Assembly (NCBI RefSeq): GCF_000740895.1
Contig: NC_025260.1
Coordinates: 1,220,001 to 1,284,000 of the forward strand
Reading direction: 5' to 3'
Source of the DNA: Theileria orientalis strain Shintoku
Taxonomy: Eukaryota; Apicomplexa; Aconoidasida; Piroplasmida; Theileriidae
DNA length: 64,000 nt
The notes beneath the pieces are model-generated. The model saw only the letters and a list, made by a program, of their open reading frames with translations, was not told the origin of the DNA and searched no databases. Shown here in pieces: positions 1 through 10,112 of this stretch. A program made the position numbers and the translations under genes. Position 1 is the stretch's first letter. Each line of letters begins with the position of its first letter.

Positions 1-48
1 CTGGTTGCTGGAGCCAAAGGCCTCCAACTTGTTTTTGATCGCACGCAT
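1..48 (-). CDS. 5' end of a minus-strand gene (partial)
   Basis: An ATG at position 48 on the minus strand opens sixteen sense codons that run off the left edge (residues begin MRAIKNKLEAF). The codons are GC-richer than the AT-rich DNA just upstream, as in other exons here. The product cannot be named from so short a piece. It could also be a chance ORF. Confidence 0.4.
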   Translation of the reverse strand, partial: MRAIKNKLEAFGSSNQ

Positions 49-1352
49 TTTACAACAATTGCGGTTTGAGTATAAAACTGTGTTTAAACTTCTATGTTTA
101 ATTTAAACGATAAAAACGATTTGTAAAAGCCTAGAAACGGTTACGAAACCTTGGGAAAATTAACACGTAACTTTGATGAAGCCTGGCTAAGATTAACGGG
201 TGTTTTTATAAAATTCAACAGGTTAACCTTAATAATAACTGAATTTTAGACAAAAATAACTAGTTATACAAAAAACAAGCTCGAATTTAAGTTTGAAATA
301 ACCCTAAATATGAGGCTAAAGTACCAAAAAATAAGACAACAGCTCTCAAATTTAAGGCTTTAAACCCTAAAGTACTGAGATATAACCCGTGGAAAACTTA
401 AAATGGCGTGATTGGAGTTCTAAATGTACAAATTTAGAACTATATGCAGCAGTGAGTAAAATGTGTAAGTTAAGCTCAAATTTTAAGGAGCTGAGAACAA
501 TAGCACGGTTGAAAACTAGTTTATTTAAACTAATATGCGTCCCTTTGATGGTTAGGTAAGCAACTTCGAAGAGCAGGTCGCAAAGTTAGTACATGATTTA
601 AAAGCTCGGTCAAGTGATCTAAAAATTTTACCAAAACCAGTTTTCAAATTGACTGGATTATATAATTTACAGAACTGTGAAGATATGGATAAAAATAAAA
701 TATACAACAATAAAATACACAGTTGCTAAACTACTATTTAGATTGGCATCTGGGGGCATTTGTCACCAAATATTCATATTATTCTCGCCTTTCTTATCCA
801 ATAGTATTTGTATTCAATTAATGTAGAATCTATGTTTTAATGGTTTCAGTTAGTCCAATGGTGGCCAAACGTCGTAGTTTTTTGTTTAAATGTGTTCATA
901 GAACGTTTATCTCAATTTTTTTAATTATAATAGTTTGAATTTAAACATTTTTTACACCTCCATTCTGCGAATATTATTTGCTATTGGATTCTTTAATTTA
1001 TTGTCCTTAAATTTCATAAATGCATCGAATGTGCAACTTGCTTTTACCAATTTATATTTGAATTTTTAATTCGATTTACCTAGAATTTATCGATACAACC
1101 AGCTTTTGTTTATTTTATTTGTCTTTTAAAGTGTTTCGTTCATCATCTATTTTATTTGACTCAATGTTTATTGCAGAATTACTATTTACGCCTTCCCTAC
1201 TATTATCCATTTTCAATACTGGCCACTGGGTTTCATATATTTAAGTATTAATGGCATCAGTGTACGCGCATAAACAAGTAATATTGAGTATAAAAATTAA
1301 ATAGTATGACCGCGTGTGGCTACTTAAAAGCAGCTTATGTGAATTGAACCGG
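49..1352. other. AT-rich intergenic region
   Basis: About 1.3 kb of AT-rich sequence between the partial minus-strand start codon and the 3' end of the Arg/Ser-rich gene. It presumably holds the promoter of the first gene and the 3' UTR of the second. I see no convincing ORF, RNA gene or repeat. Confidence 0.6.
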
Positions 1353-2504
1353 TCAGTCGAGTGTGTAAGATGGATCGGGGCGCTCGTAGCTCCCTGACTT
1401 CCTGCGGTCGTAGTACAGGTCCTCGTCCTCGTCCCCTGGAATGTAGACGCCTCCTGCTCGCGATTTCCAGCCCCGTTTGGTTATGAGTTTCTGTTTGGGC
1501 CTCGAGCGGCTCCCGCCCCTGGACGAGGTGCCGCTGTCGGAATCGGAGTCTTCGGCTCTTTTACTGGGGGTTTTACCTGCACCTTGTTCCGATTTGTTGT
1601 ACAGGCTAGGGGTTTTACTTAGAAGTCTATTCTTTTTAATTTGTGCCTCGTACGACACCCTTTCAGAGTCACTCTCGTAGAGGTCGTGCTTCCATCTGTC
1701 CTCATCCTTACTTTCATGCCTATCACTGGTACTACAGCCCTTATCAGAAATGCTTCTGCCACGACTGCCATTGCTGCGTTTGCGACTACTCCCGTGGTGC
1801 CCAGACCTGTATGCCAAATTCAGGGGATTGAATGGGTCCCTCGGCAAGTCGTTAGATGACCTTGACTCCGCTGAGCTCCTAGATCCAACGGAGGTTCTGG
1901 AATAACTTCTGCTGCGTGATCTTCCAGCTCTTCTGTGACGTTTTCTAATATATTTGTGGTGTTTGCGACTGTGTTTATCTGATGCTCTCATGCTATGTGA
2001 TTTCGTGTGTCTTCTACCTGGAGATAAACTGCTACTGGAACTACTGCTTATAATTGGCCTATTGTTATCTTTAGAGCCCCTGAATTTGATTTTATGGCCA
2101 CTCGACCTGGTATCAGAGTTTCTATGGGTCGAAGGAGGAGGTCGTTCTGGACTAACACTGTGAGAATCTTTGGACCTAGGTGACCCTGAGTAATCAGATA
2201 AACTTGAATTTGTATCTGAGCTATAAGATCTGCGTCGTTTACTCGGTTTTTCTATTCGATGAGCATCTGATTTACTCGATTTATCTAGCTCATTTTGGCG
2301 TTTTGACCATTCAAATGCAGCCTGGAAATAGTTATGAAAAATAATTTAAATTGGCATAAAATTCGTTGGAAATTATAGTAAATTGTTCTATCAGCTACAA
2401 TAACAGTATAAATAGCTAAATAGTCCATAAACATGGGATAAAACTAGTCAAGTGACTGGGTGACATACCAACTCTGCTTCTGTAAATCCAGTTAACTTTG
2501 TCAT
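1353..2504 (-). CDS. Arg/Ser-rich (RS) protein, putative splicing-associated factor
   Basis: A two-exon minus-strand gene. Exon 1 (2504-2469) encodes MTKLTGFTEAEL and ends at a GTATGT donor; exon 2 (2321-1353) follows a TTTCCAG acceptor. The product is about 334 residues. It has a short acidic/aromatic N-terminus, then a long tract of Arg/Ser/Lys with many RS, SR and SRS pairs and basic runs. The C-terminus is less biased and Tyr/Asp/Glu-rich. RS tracts are typical of nuclear pre-mRNA splicing proteins, so a splicing or mRNP role is inferred; no RRM, zinc finger or other fold is visible and I do not assign a named orthologue. It lies divergently from RPL3, sharing a spacer of about 560 bp. 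Confidence 0.7.
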
Positions 2505-3065
2505 TTTAACTTACACATAAATGTACATACAACTGCGATAAAAATGATATAATATATACATAATTAAACAATACTATATATTGTGTAAAGAATCAACACA
2601 TTTAGTGGTGATTAACATATATTTAAATATAAATGTAATTGGTGAGCGGAAAAGAGATAATATTGTATTTTTTAAAAAACGGTTATTGTAACAAAAAAAA
2701 TCGAGAGTGATGGTAGAAATTTTAAGTTTATAACAGTGGAATCTTTGTGTAGCATGAGCAAAGAATAATTCGGACAAAGAAAAATTTGAATAAATAAATA
2801 AGCATACACATCAATTTCAGGTTCATTTAGATCGTCGTTTTGCAAGTTTAAGCTAAAACAGGCTAAAATTAGCGGTTTATGGGCGCATCCCCATCTTAGG
2901 GCCTTTTCATACCCTGAGCAGGTAGCCCGACAGACTATTATATTCTACCAACCAATTAACCACAGTTAATCTGTTTTAACACGCTCTGTTTTTTTATTTT
3001 TAATAACAATAATAGACTCAGAACCGTTATCGGAGACTCTTTTGGTTAATTAAACGCTAATCACA
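2505..3065. promoter_or_regulatory. Divergent promoter region between the RS protein gene and RPL3
   Basis: About 560 bp of AT-rich DNA separates two divergent start codons, so both promoters must lie here. A pyrimidine-rich and AT-rich stretch precedes the RPL3 ATG. No specific motif can be assigned by eye. Confidence 0.5.
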
Positions 3066-4616
3066 ATGTCACATAGAAAGTTTGAGAGGCCAAGGTCAGG
3101 ATCGCTAGGATTCCTCCCAAAAAAAAGAAGCAGGACGCATAGAGCGAAGATCCGCTCATTTCCCAAGGACGATGTCTCAGCTCCACCGCACCTAACAGCA
3201 TTCGCAGGCTATAAGGCAGGAATGACCCACGTGGTCACGGAAGTCGACAAGCCAGGCTCGAAGCTGCACAAAAAAGAGGTGGTGGAAGCAGTGACGATCG
3301 TGGAGACGCCGCCAATGGTGGTGGTCGGACTCGTGGGCTACGTGGAAACGCCGAAGGGACTTAAGGTCCTGGGCACAGTCTGGGCAGGCCACCTCTCAGA
3401 CGAAGTGAGACGCAGATTCTACAAAAACTGGTACAAGGCAAAGCGCAAGGCGTTCACCAAGTACGCTAAGCGCTTCGCAGAAACGAAGATGGAGAACGAG
3501 CTCTCGAGGCTGCGCAACTACGCGACTGTGGTGAGGGCGCTCATGCACACGCAGCCGTCGAAGACATCACTTTCTCTACGCAAGGCACACCTCCTGGAGG
3601 TGCAAGTTAACGGAGGAACCACAGAAGATAAGGTAAGAATGCGTATACAATGGGCGACTATGTCGATAGATGATAGCTATTTTCCAGTTTCCGGACTAAT
3701 GTTGATCAAGCACAATTCGTGTATAGTTGATGACAAGGTCCTAAAATAAGGTTGAGCCCAGCTCCCACTTTCATATTCCTAGTCTTACTAATAGACAAAC
3801 CATGAAAGATACAGACTATTAATAATGTTATTTTTATTAGATAGGTATTTTGAATATCTTTATGTATATAACATTGTAGTAATAGAATTATATAAATCCA
3901 GTTAAATCACCGATTTCTCTAAGTCGTGACTTTATAGTCAGGATTTAGAGATATAAATTGGTAATATCGTCATTATGTTTACAGACAAATGCTATAAATG
4001 ATTAATCCTACTTCTTAATTACTTTTAGGTCAACTTCGTTGTTAACTTGTTTGAAAAAACAGTGCCAGTGTCGGCAGTGTTCAGCGAAAATGAAATGTTG
4101 GACGTAGTGGGTGTGACGAAAGGACACGGTGTGAAGGGCGTGGTGGCGAGATTCGGAGTAACAAGACTGCCAAGGAAGACGCACAGAGGACTGAGGAAAG
4201 TAGCATGCATAGGGTCATGGCACCCAGCAAGAGTGCAGTTCCAAGTGCCCAGGCACGGACAGATGGGGTACCACAAGCGCACGGAACGCAACAAGAAAAT
4301 ATACAGGCTAGGCTCAGGAAGCTGCCCGCGCAACGGCTCGACAGATTCGGACCTGACTGAGAAGACGATCACGCCAATGGGAGGGTTCCCGCACTACGGA
4401 GTGGTGCGCGAGGACTTCCTGATGCTCAAGGGCTGCGTCGTCGGCACGAAGAAGAGAGTGCTCACGCTGAGGAAGACGCTCGTGCCGCAGACGAGCAGAG
4501 TGGCGCTCGCGCAGGTACAGCTAAGGTTCATCGACACCTCGTCAAAATGGGGACACGGAAGGTTCCAGACCCAGGAAGAAAAGGCGAGGTTCTACGGACC
4601 ACTCAAGAGCAGCTAG
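3066..4616 (+). CDS. RPL3: 60S ribosomal protein L3 (uL3)
   Basis: Two exons, 3066-3632 and 4029-4616, joined at a GTAAGA donor and a TTTTAG acceptor in phase 0, give 384 residues, the normal eukaryotic uL3 length. The N-terminus ([20 protein letters not shown]) is the classic uL3 start. The middle carries the GVTKGHG and [18 protein letters not shown] regions near the peptidyl-transferase centre of the large subunit, and a basic C-terminus follows. The intron of 396 nt is long for this window. Codons are GC-rich, fitting high expression. The gene is followed by AGT-type low-complexity DNA and then a convergent gene. Confidence 0.97.
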
Positions 4617-4758
4617 AGGGGCACACGCGACTAGAGTCTGTAAGTATCTCTAGAACTGACAAGGAGTGACGCGGATCCCACTGCAGTGCAAGTAGTGACT
4701 ATGAAAGTGAATAATTTTTTATGTTAGTTAAGTATATTTTATCTATGGTCTTAGGAGA

Positions 4759-5170
4759 GTGGTAATGGTTAGTATAAATGGGCAGTACTATGTGTTAGCT
4801 ATAGCAGTAATAGTATTGGTAGTAGTACTGATTGTAGTATTAGTGACAATTAGTAGTAGCAGTGGTATCAGTAGTATAAGTAGTAGTAGTATTATAACTA
4901 GTAGTATTATTAGTAGTAGTATAAGTAGTAGTGGTAATAGTAGTAATAAAACAGGTGTTGGTACGAGTAGTAGTAGTAGTAATATAAGTAGTGACTATTA
5001 TTGGTAACAGTATAACAATTACAAATAATATTTATTACTAGTGTTAGTAGTAGTGATAGTAGTAGTGGTAATAGTAGTGTTAGTAACAGTAACAATATCA
5101 ATGGCAATATATACAACGACAATAGTAACAGTGGTATTGGTAGTAGTAATGGTAGTAGTAGCGGAAAAAT
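4759..5170. repeat. AGT/GTA trinucleotide-type low-complexity tract
   Basis: An imperfect array of AGT, GTA and AAT triplets lies between the convergent 3' ends of RPL3 and the membrane-protein gene. It is open in several frames on both strands, but the predicted peptides are only Ser/Ile or Tyr/Leu runs, so I treat it as a non-coding microsatellite. Confidence 0.8.
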
Positions 5171-5195
5171 AGATGGACCAAATTTAAAAAGGATG

Positions 5196-6329
5196 TTAAA
5201 ATCGCCTGTAAAGATTGTTCACAGTGTCCATAGCAGTCTCGAGGTTCAAGTAAATCCAAATGCCAGTGGCAGTGAAAGCAAGAAGAATCGTGCAAATGCC
5301 AAAACCCATCATTAGTTGGTCCATGAGAGGGTTGTAAGGACCATACCGGTTAAGAATAGTGTCAATGTAAAACTTGTTGTCAGAGTGAATGGCCTTCAAA
5401 GAAAGCTCAGGGTTGCGAACGCGCAAACCAAGAGGCTCGTAAACCTTAACCCAACGACGGTCACTAGGCCTAGAGTAGTCCTCGTAAATGCTGTGAAGCC
5501 GGTAGTAGAAGCCAGAGTCGCCGTCATCAGAGCACTTTATGAAGCCGATGAGAAGAGGAACGCGATTGTCATGGTCGTCAGAGCAGAAGTAAGCAAGTAC
5601 CTTGTCAGTGTTGGCCCTGGAAAAACGGGAGCCGTCAAAGTCGACGAAAGTGCAGCAGTCGTCAGAGCACCGGAGGTCGAGTCTGGTGAAAGAGGAGACC
5701 TTGGGAACGTGAGAGAAGACGAAGTAGTCCTTGAAGCCGGTCACGTGCTTGGGAGACTCGACGCGGACGAGAGAGTGGCTGTTCTCGCCGTTGGAGCCGA
5801 TGGTGAAGCCGCCCTTGTAAAAACGGCGACGCTCGTGAAGATTAATGGCCACAGTAGTGGCGAGGAGCCTGTACTGCTCGTCGAGCAGGTCCTGGCCGAG
5901 AAGGTCAGGAGAAACGGAAGAAAGAGACATCAACTTGACGACGCCGTGGCAGGAGTTGGCAGTTATCTCGCTGAACCTGTAGAACAACTTGACAGTCTCG
6001 GAGAACGAAGAGTCGCCAGTTTGAGAGCTGAAGATTACGCCGAGGAAAATGGGACCGACGCCGTGGTTGTCGTCCCGGAAGTAGGCGGTGACCTGCAAGT
6101 ACTTGTAAGGGCCGGAGATGAGGTTGGCGAGACTGAGGGTCACGACGCGGCCGTCGGCGCATTTGACGTTAAACTTAATGTTCTCGGAGGGGTTCGGAGG
6201 CCCGTAGATATGCTGCCAGGACGAGTAGCGCCTAAAGGTGTTCGGAAAGCTGAGGAGATGGATCTCGTTGCCGTCGGACACGTAGCTAGCACCGTCCCTC
6301 TTGCCGAGATCAAAGGTGATGTTCTCCAT
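5196..6329 (-). CDS. Single-pass membrane protein with two copies of a Theileria-type repeat domain
   Basis: The main frame encodes 377 residues from an ATG at 6329. Two related units follow each other: an N-terminal Ile-Thr-Phe-Asp-Leu-type start, then strands around residues 80-110 (YLQVTAYFRDDNHG) and again around 250-270 (DKVLAYFCSDDHDNRVPLLI). A hydrophobic segment near residues 340-365 and a short tail end the protein. The repeated pattern (a Tyr/Phe-rich strand, Asp-rich turn, then Pro-Leu-Leu) resembles a large family I associate with T. equi; this is recollection, not a search. The 5' end is unresolved: a signal-peptide-like frame lies just upstream (6394-6330) but is out of frame with the body and lacks its own ATG. 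Confidence 0.75.
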   Translation of the reverse strand: MENITFDLGKRDGASYVSDGNEIHLLSFPNTFRRYSSWQHIYGPPNPSENIKFNVKCADGRVVTLSLANLISGPYKYLQVTAYFRDDNHGVGPIFLGVIFSSQTGDSSFSETVKLFYRFSEITANSCHGVVKLMSLSSVSPDLLGQDLLDEQYRLLATTVAINLHERRRFYKGGFTIGSNGENSHSLVRVESPKHVTGFKDYFVFSHVPKVSSFTRLDLRCSDDCCTFVDFDGSRFSRANTDKVLAYFCSDDHDNRVPLLIGFIKCSDDGDSGFYYRLHSIYEDYSRPSDRRWVKVYEPLGLRVRNPELSLKAIHSDNKFYIDTILNRYGPYNPLMDQLMMGFGICTILLAFTATGIWIYLNLETAMDTVNNLYRRF

Positions 6330-7061
6330 TCGAATAAAGTTTGGGCAATTGCTGACAATATAAGTAGATAAATCAATATTTTACACGCGTTCACGAATCT
6401 AACTACAATCTAATCTATAGATCTAGAAAGATGTATGATAGAGAGGAATAGATATTAATCAGAGGTAAGACTGGAGACTTGAACGGGATTTAATGCTAAG
6501 TACGACGGTATACACAGTGTAGAGCTAGCAATAAACGACTTTGAAGTGGACATTGTCAAAAAAGTTAGATTCCTAACCCAGTAAGTCATGGAATCCAGGT
6601 GCGTGTACGCAAACATGACAAATTGTATACTAAATAGTTGACTGATGCTTAAGATATCATGAATTTGAATTAAAAAGGATTAGATCAATGGTCTGAAGTT
6701 ACTTAATTAGGTGCAAATGGTCAATATCTGCCGACTGTTAGTTGCATGGCAGTTGGATAGGACAAAACGTGAGTTTGCCAGTACAAGACAAGACCATGTA
6801 AATTAAGCATAATTTTAATAAAGATGTGTATTTGTGTTAAGACGCATAGCTGAACACATATGAATGCACATTGAACATATTAAGGTGGACTAAAGTTACA
6901 TAAAATCAGTAGCTAGCGATCGAATTGCTAGAGCCAAAATACATTCAATAGCACCCTTTACACCTATGTTACCCCTGGCGGATGCTGAGAGATCCGTTGA
7001 CATTATATATACATTGATGTAATCTTTACTTGCTGAGACTAATTTCTAGAGCCCCTTAGCT
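6330..7061. other. Intergenic region with unresolved 5' end of the membrane-protein gene
   Basis: The first 65 bases encode a hydrophobic leader in the wrong frame for the downstream protein, preceded by AG acceptor-like sites, so at least one upstream exon may exist. The remainder is AT-rich and holds the 3' flank of the FAINT protein gene. Nothing else is recognised. Confidence 0.5.
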
Positions 7062-8489
7062 TTAAAACCACGTGAACTTGAGTAAGTTGACTTTGAACAG
7101 GAAGAAGCCGTGGAGCTGTCTGACGCAGACGAAGTACGTGTTTCTGAACATGACGTAGACTGCGTTCGACCTCGTGTTGAAGACCACCCTCAGAGGGTAC
7201 TCCTTGGTGCACTCGTCGTCGAGGAGAGGAGTGTCGTCGTTCAGCTCGCGGGACCATATCCTCCTGCCCTGGAACTCTACGCCGACGCACTTGGTGCTGG
7301 CGTGGAACTTGAAGACGTAGATGCTCCTGAACTTGCCTATTCTGTCTAACTCGTAGGCGGCTAAGTTGTTGGTCATTATTAGGTTGTCCCCGTGCCTCGT
7401 GTAAATGTTCAAAGCCTTGGTCATCATCGTTATGCTCAGGTAAAACTCGAGTGGCAAGGGCACAGATAGAGGCAGGTTAAAGGCCTTAAAAAGCTCGGAG
7501 TCCAAGGCATCGTAGTACAGGTCCTTCGTGCTAAACACCTCCACGGAAAGGAGCCTCCAGCTGCCGTTTGCCATCTCGCGGTAGGTGACGTGCCTTGAGT
7601 CGTCGCGCACCACGAGTTCCTTTTCGTCCATGTCGAAGGTCACGGTGCTGGGCACCTTGACGTCGGAGTCGCCCTTCTTCCACACCGTGACGTCCCTGTA
7701 CTTGACCACCTCGCAGTTGAATGAGGGGCGGAAGTAGAAGTCAACCAGGTTCAACTCCTTCTCCACGTTGTACTGGTCGTCATTCAGAGGCCTCAGCTCA
7801 TCGGAGAAGCTGAGGTGGAGCGTGCCAGCCTTGGCGTTGTGGAACGTCGTGGTCGTGGTGGTTGCGAAAAACTTAAGGTTTTCAAACAGCTCCTTCAGCT
7901 CGTCAACGGCAGGGTCGGAAGTGGGTTTCTTCGACGGTTTGGCCGGGGCTGGCGAGACGTCGGACTCAAAGGCGAGCTTTGCGAGTGAGGCATAGTTGTG
8001 TCCGTCAGACTTCTTGTACGGGGACAGATCGTCGAGCTGAAAGGCGAGCTTGGCGACTGACGCGTAGTCGTGCTTGACGGAACTTTTTCTGAAATCTGAC
8101 AGCTCGTCGAGCTCGTAGGCTGCTTTGGTGAGCGACCCGAATTCGTCAGACTTCGACTTCTTGGGGTTTTTCAGGTCATCCAGTTCAAAGGCGAGCTTGG
8201 AGAGCGCTGCGAAGTTGTTTTTTTCAGTCGTCGTCTTCAGGTTTGACAGGTATTCCAGCTCATGGGCCAGCTCCGCGAGAGAAGAAAAGTCGTGTTTGGG
8301 TGTTTTTTTATAAAAGGACGGGTCGTCTGACTCAAAGGCTACTTTGGCTAGCGATGCGAAACTCGGCTCATCTTTGGTATTACTGGAGCTCTTTGGATCA
8401 TCTTGAAGTCGAAGTGAACAGCGTACGAAGGATCTGTTGGTCAATACCACACACAGGAAGAGAGCGGTGGAAAACAATGAAAATTTCAT
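7062..8489 (-). CDS. Secreted FAINT (DUF529)-domain protein with six N-terminal repeats
   Basis: An intronless gene of 475 residues with an ATG at 8489 and a clear signal peptide (hydrophobic residues about 4-24). Residues 45-190 contain six imperfect repeats of about 26-30 residues, each with a core like SLAKLAFELDDL and separated by Lys/Ser-rich linkers. The rest holds two FAINT-type modules. The first, about residues 250-330, has a V-x-V-W-K-K strand and Lys/Val-rich strands; the second, about 370-465, has C-V-G-V-x-F and R-I-W strands. FAINT modules are frequent in secreted proteins of Theileria, many of them exported by the schizont. No membrane anchor or GPI signal is evident, so the protein is probably secreted. 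Its function is unknown. Confidence 0.8.
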   Translation of the reverse strand: MKFSLFSTALFLCVVLTNRSFVRCSLRLQDDPKSSSNTKDEPSFASLAKVAFESDDPSFYKKTPKHDFSSLAELAHELEYLSNLKTTTEKNNFAALSKLAFELDDLKNPKKSKSDEFGSLTKAAYELDELSDFRKSSVKHDYASVAKLAFQLDDLSPYKKSDGHNYASLAKLAFESDVSPAPAKPSKKPTSDPAVDELKELFENLKFFATTTTTTFHNAKAGTLHLSFSDELRPLNDDQYNVEKELNLVDFYFRPSFNCEVVKYRDVTVWKKGDSDVKVPSTVTFDMDEKELVVRDDSRHVTYREMANGSWRLLSVEVFSTKDLYYDALDSELFKAFNLPLSVPLPLEFYLSITMMTKALNIYTRHGDNLIMTNNLAAYELDRIGKFRSIYVFKFHASTKCVGVEFQGRRIWSRELNDDTPLLDDECTKEYPLRVVFNTRSNAVYVMFRNTYFVCVRQLHGFFLFKVNLLKFTWF

Positions 8490-8763
8490 ACTGGATGGTG
8501 AATAGTATTAGAGCTAATTACAGGTGTTTGACAATGAACAGTGACAGTCAACAGTGTTAAGGACGATTTAAATATTTATTTCTGGATTAGAGTAGACAAA
8601 CTGACTACGGCTACGGTATCCACTGGTATACAATAGCAAATAGGCTAAACAGTTAATTTTACCGATGAGATGTAACTAATGACAAGTGTGTAGTTTAAAG
8701 CTTTGAAAGTATCCGAATATATACTAAATAAGTACCCTAGATTAAATCTCTGATACACTCATC

Positions 8764-8940
8764 ATGGGGGCACAGTGCCCTAAGATTGGCAAATTTATTG
8801 CTTCCTGGGTGTTAATCGTACTACTTAGCCATGGAAGGGTCTATTGTCAAGACATTGTGTTAGTAGCTCTTTTTTGCTATTTAATGCTTGGAATTATATG
8901 TTTTATCTATATGTGTAGATATACTAGGGGATATTTTTAA
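8764..8940 (+). CDS. 58-residue predicted secreted or membrane peptide
   Basis: A short ORF starts at ATG 8764 and stops with TAA at 8938-8940. Residues 12-28 form a hydrophobic leader ending near VYCQ, and residues 31-50 form a second hydrophobic segment, followed by a basic tail (RYTRGYF). This could be a signal peptide plus one transmembrane helix, or a two-helix hairpin. It sits alone between the FAINT gene and the decayed paralogue. No homologue is recognised, and a chance ORF cannot be excluded; codons are less AT-rich than the flanks. Confidence 0.4.
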   Translation: MGAQCPKIGKFIASWVLIVLLSHGRVYCQDIVLVALFCYLMLGIICFIYMCRYTRGYF

Positions 8941-9040
8941 AATCAAACTCACGCTTTTATGTAAAAATTGTAGATTTAGTCTTATTACCTTTATTTTGAC
9001 AGATATTTCAATTATATATGAATCCCTAAATAAATGGGCC

Positions 9041-10112
9041 TTACGTTGCCACCAAACTGTCTAAAATATGTTGCGATATGATTTTTACTCTTAATGTGTT
9101 ATATTCTGGACTTTCCTCCCGGGTTCCGGTCACTGTGTGGTTCGAGCTGCTTCCCTCCGCCTCGTCCGTTCCACACGAAAAGGTCCAAGTCGAGCATTCC
9201 TTGATTCCATAGGTGATAAAAAATGGTGTCTGAAACACCTTTATCCGACCTCCGAATACATTTTGGGAGATTACACCTCATATACAGTAACGTCGGTGGT
9301 TCCGAATCGGGGTTCTAAGCAGACCTGGCCCTTGGGTTCGTATAACTGGGCCCGGTAGCTAGTCTTGGTGAGTACGTGATGGAGCGTCGATTGAAGTTCG
9401 GGTTTCGCGGGATCGGATTCTAGGCTTCTGGAGAGATCGATTAGAAGCACAAAATTTTTGGTACTTAAATCCTCAAATATATCTCTAAAACCATGATCAC
9501 CCGCCTTTGTGGTGTGTTCGAGGGTGGTATAATATAATTTTGGTAGTGGCCCCTGTTCAACACGATTTGCAGTTTCTTGCTAATCGTGTATAGTATAGTA
9601 TCGAGCTTTTGGGCCAGCTCGCCGTCGGGGCTGGTGTTACCGAGGTCTATTCCGTTGCCGTTCTTGTTTTTTGTGTACTTTTTCTGCTGGCCCGGGTCGA
9701 ACTTCTTCGTGAGCTCAAAATAGGGTTTGTGCTTCCCGCCCGTTCCCTGCTCAGGCGGCTTGAGAGCGACAAGCAGGGGGTGCTCGTGGTTTTTGTCGCC
9801 TTTGTAGTAGAACACGACGACCTCGGGGGAAGCTTTGTGTTTGTTGTCGGCGTTGTTGACATCGGAGGCTGAAATGCACTTGTTTCCATTGCTGTTCGTC
9901 CCGTTCAACTTGATGCACGTACTGTCACCACCCTGTTCACTGCCCTCACCTTTGCTGTTAACGCCGCCGTAGTGTATGTTGCCCAAGCGGAACCCGGAGC
10001 CATTTTTTTTACTCTCGTTTTCAATACCACCGTGAGTGTGTGTGTACCTATCATAGCAAAAGTCTTTGGTGCGATACTCGCGTTTGACTTTAATACGTCT
10101 ATCCTGCGCCAC
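9041..10112 (-). pseudogene. Decayed member of the Theileria repeat-domain family
   Basis: The longest open segment (10112-9465, 215 residues) contains a recognisable family unit: a YTHTHGG-type segment near its start, a Gly/Asn-rich linker, then VVVFYYKGDKNHEHPLLVAL and a region ending in LDTILYTISKK. It resembles one unit of the membrane protein at 5196-6329. It has no ATG: the frame opens after a stop, so an upstream exon is missing or lost. After 9465 the reading frame breaks repeatedly, though family-like fragments continue in other frames down to about 9041. I interpret this as a pseudogene or a multi-exon gene damaged by indels. The alternative is an intact gene with unrecognised introns. 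Confidence 0.5.

Noticed and set aside
4759..5122. Ser/Ile- or Leu/Tyr-only ORFs in the AGT repeat
   Set aside because: Simple trinucleotide-type repeats stay open in several frames on both strands; the peptides have no sequence complexity.
5316..6371. A 351-codon plus-strand ORF antisense to the membrane protein gene
   Set aside because: Its translation is Val/Glu/Arg-rich without a domain or hydrophobic pattern, whereas the minus strand encodes repeated units and a transmembrane helix. It is a shadow of GC-rich codons.
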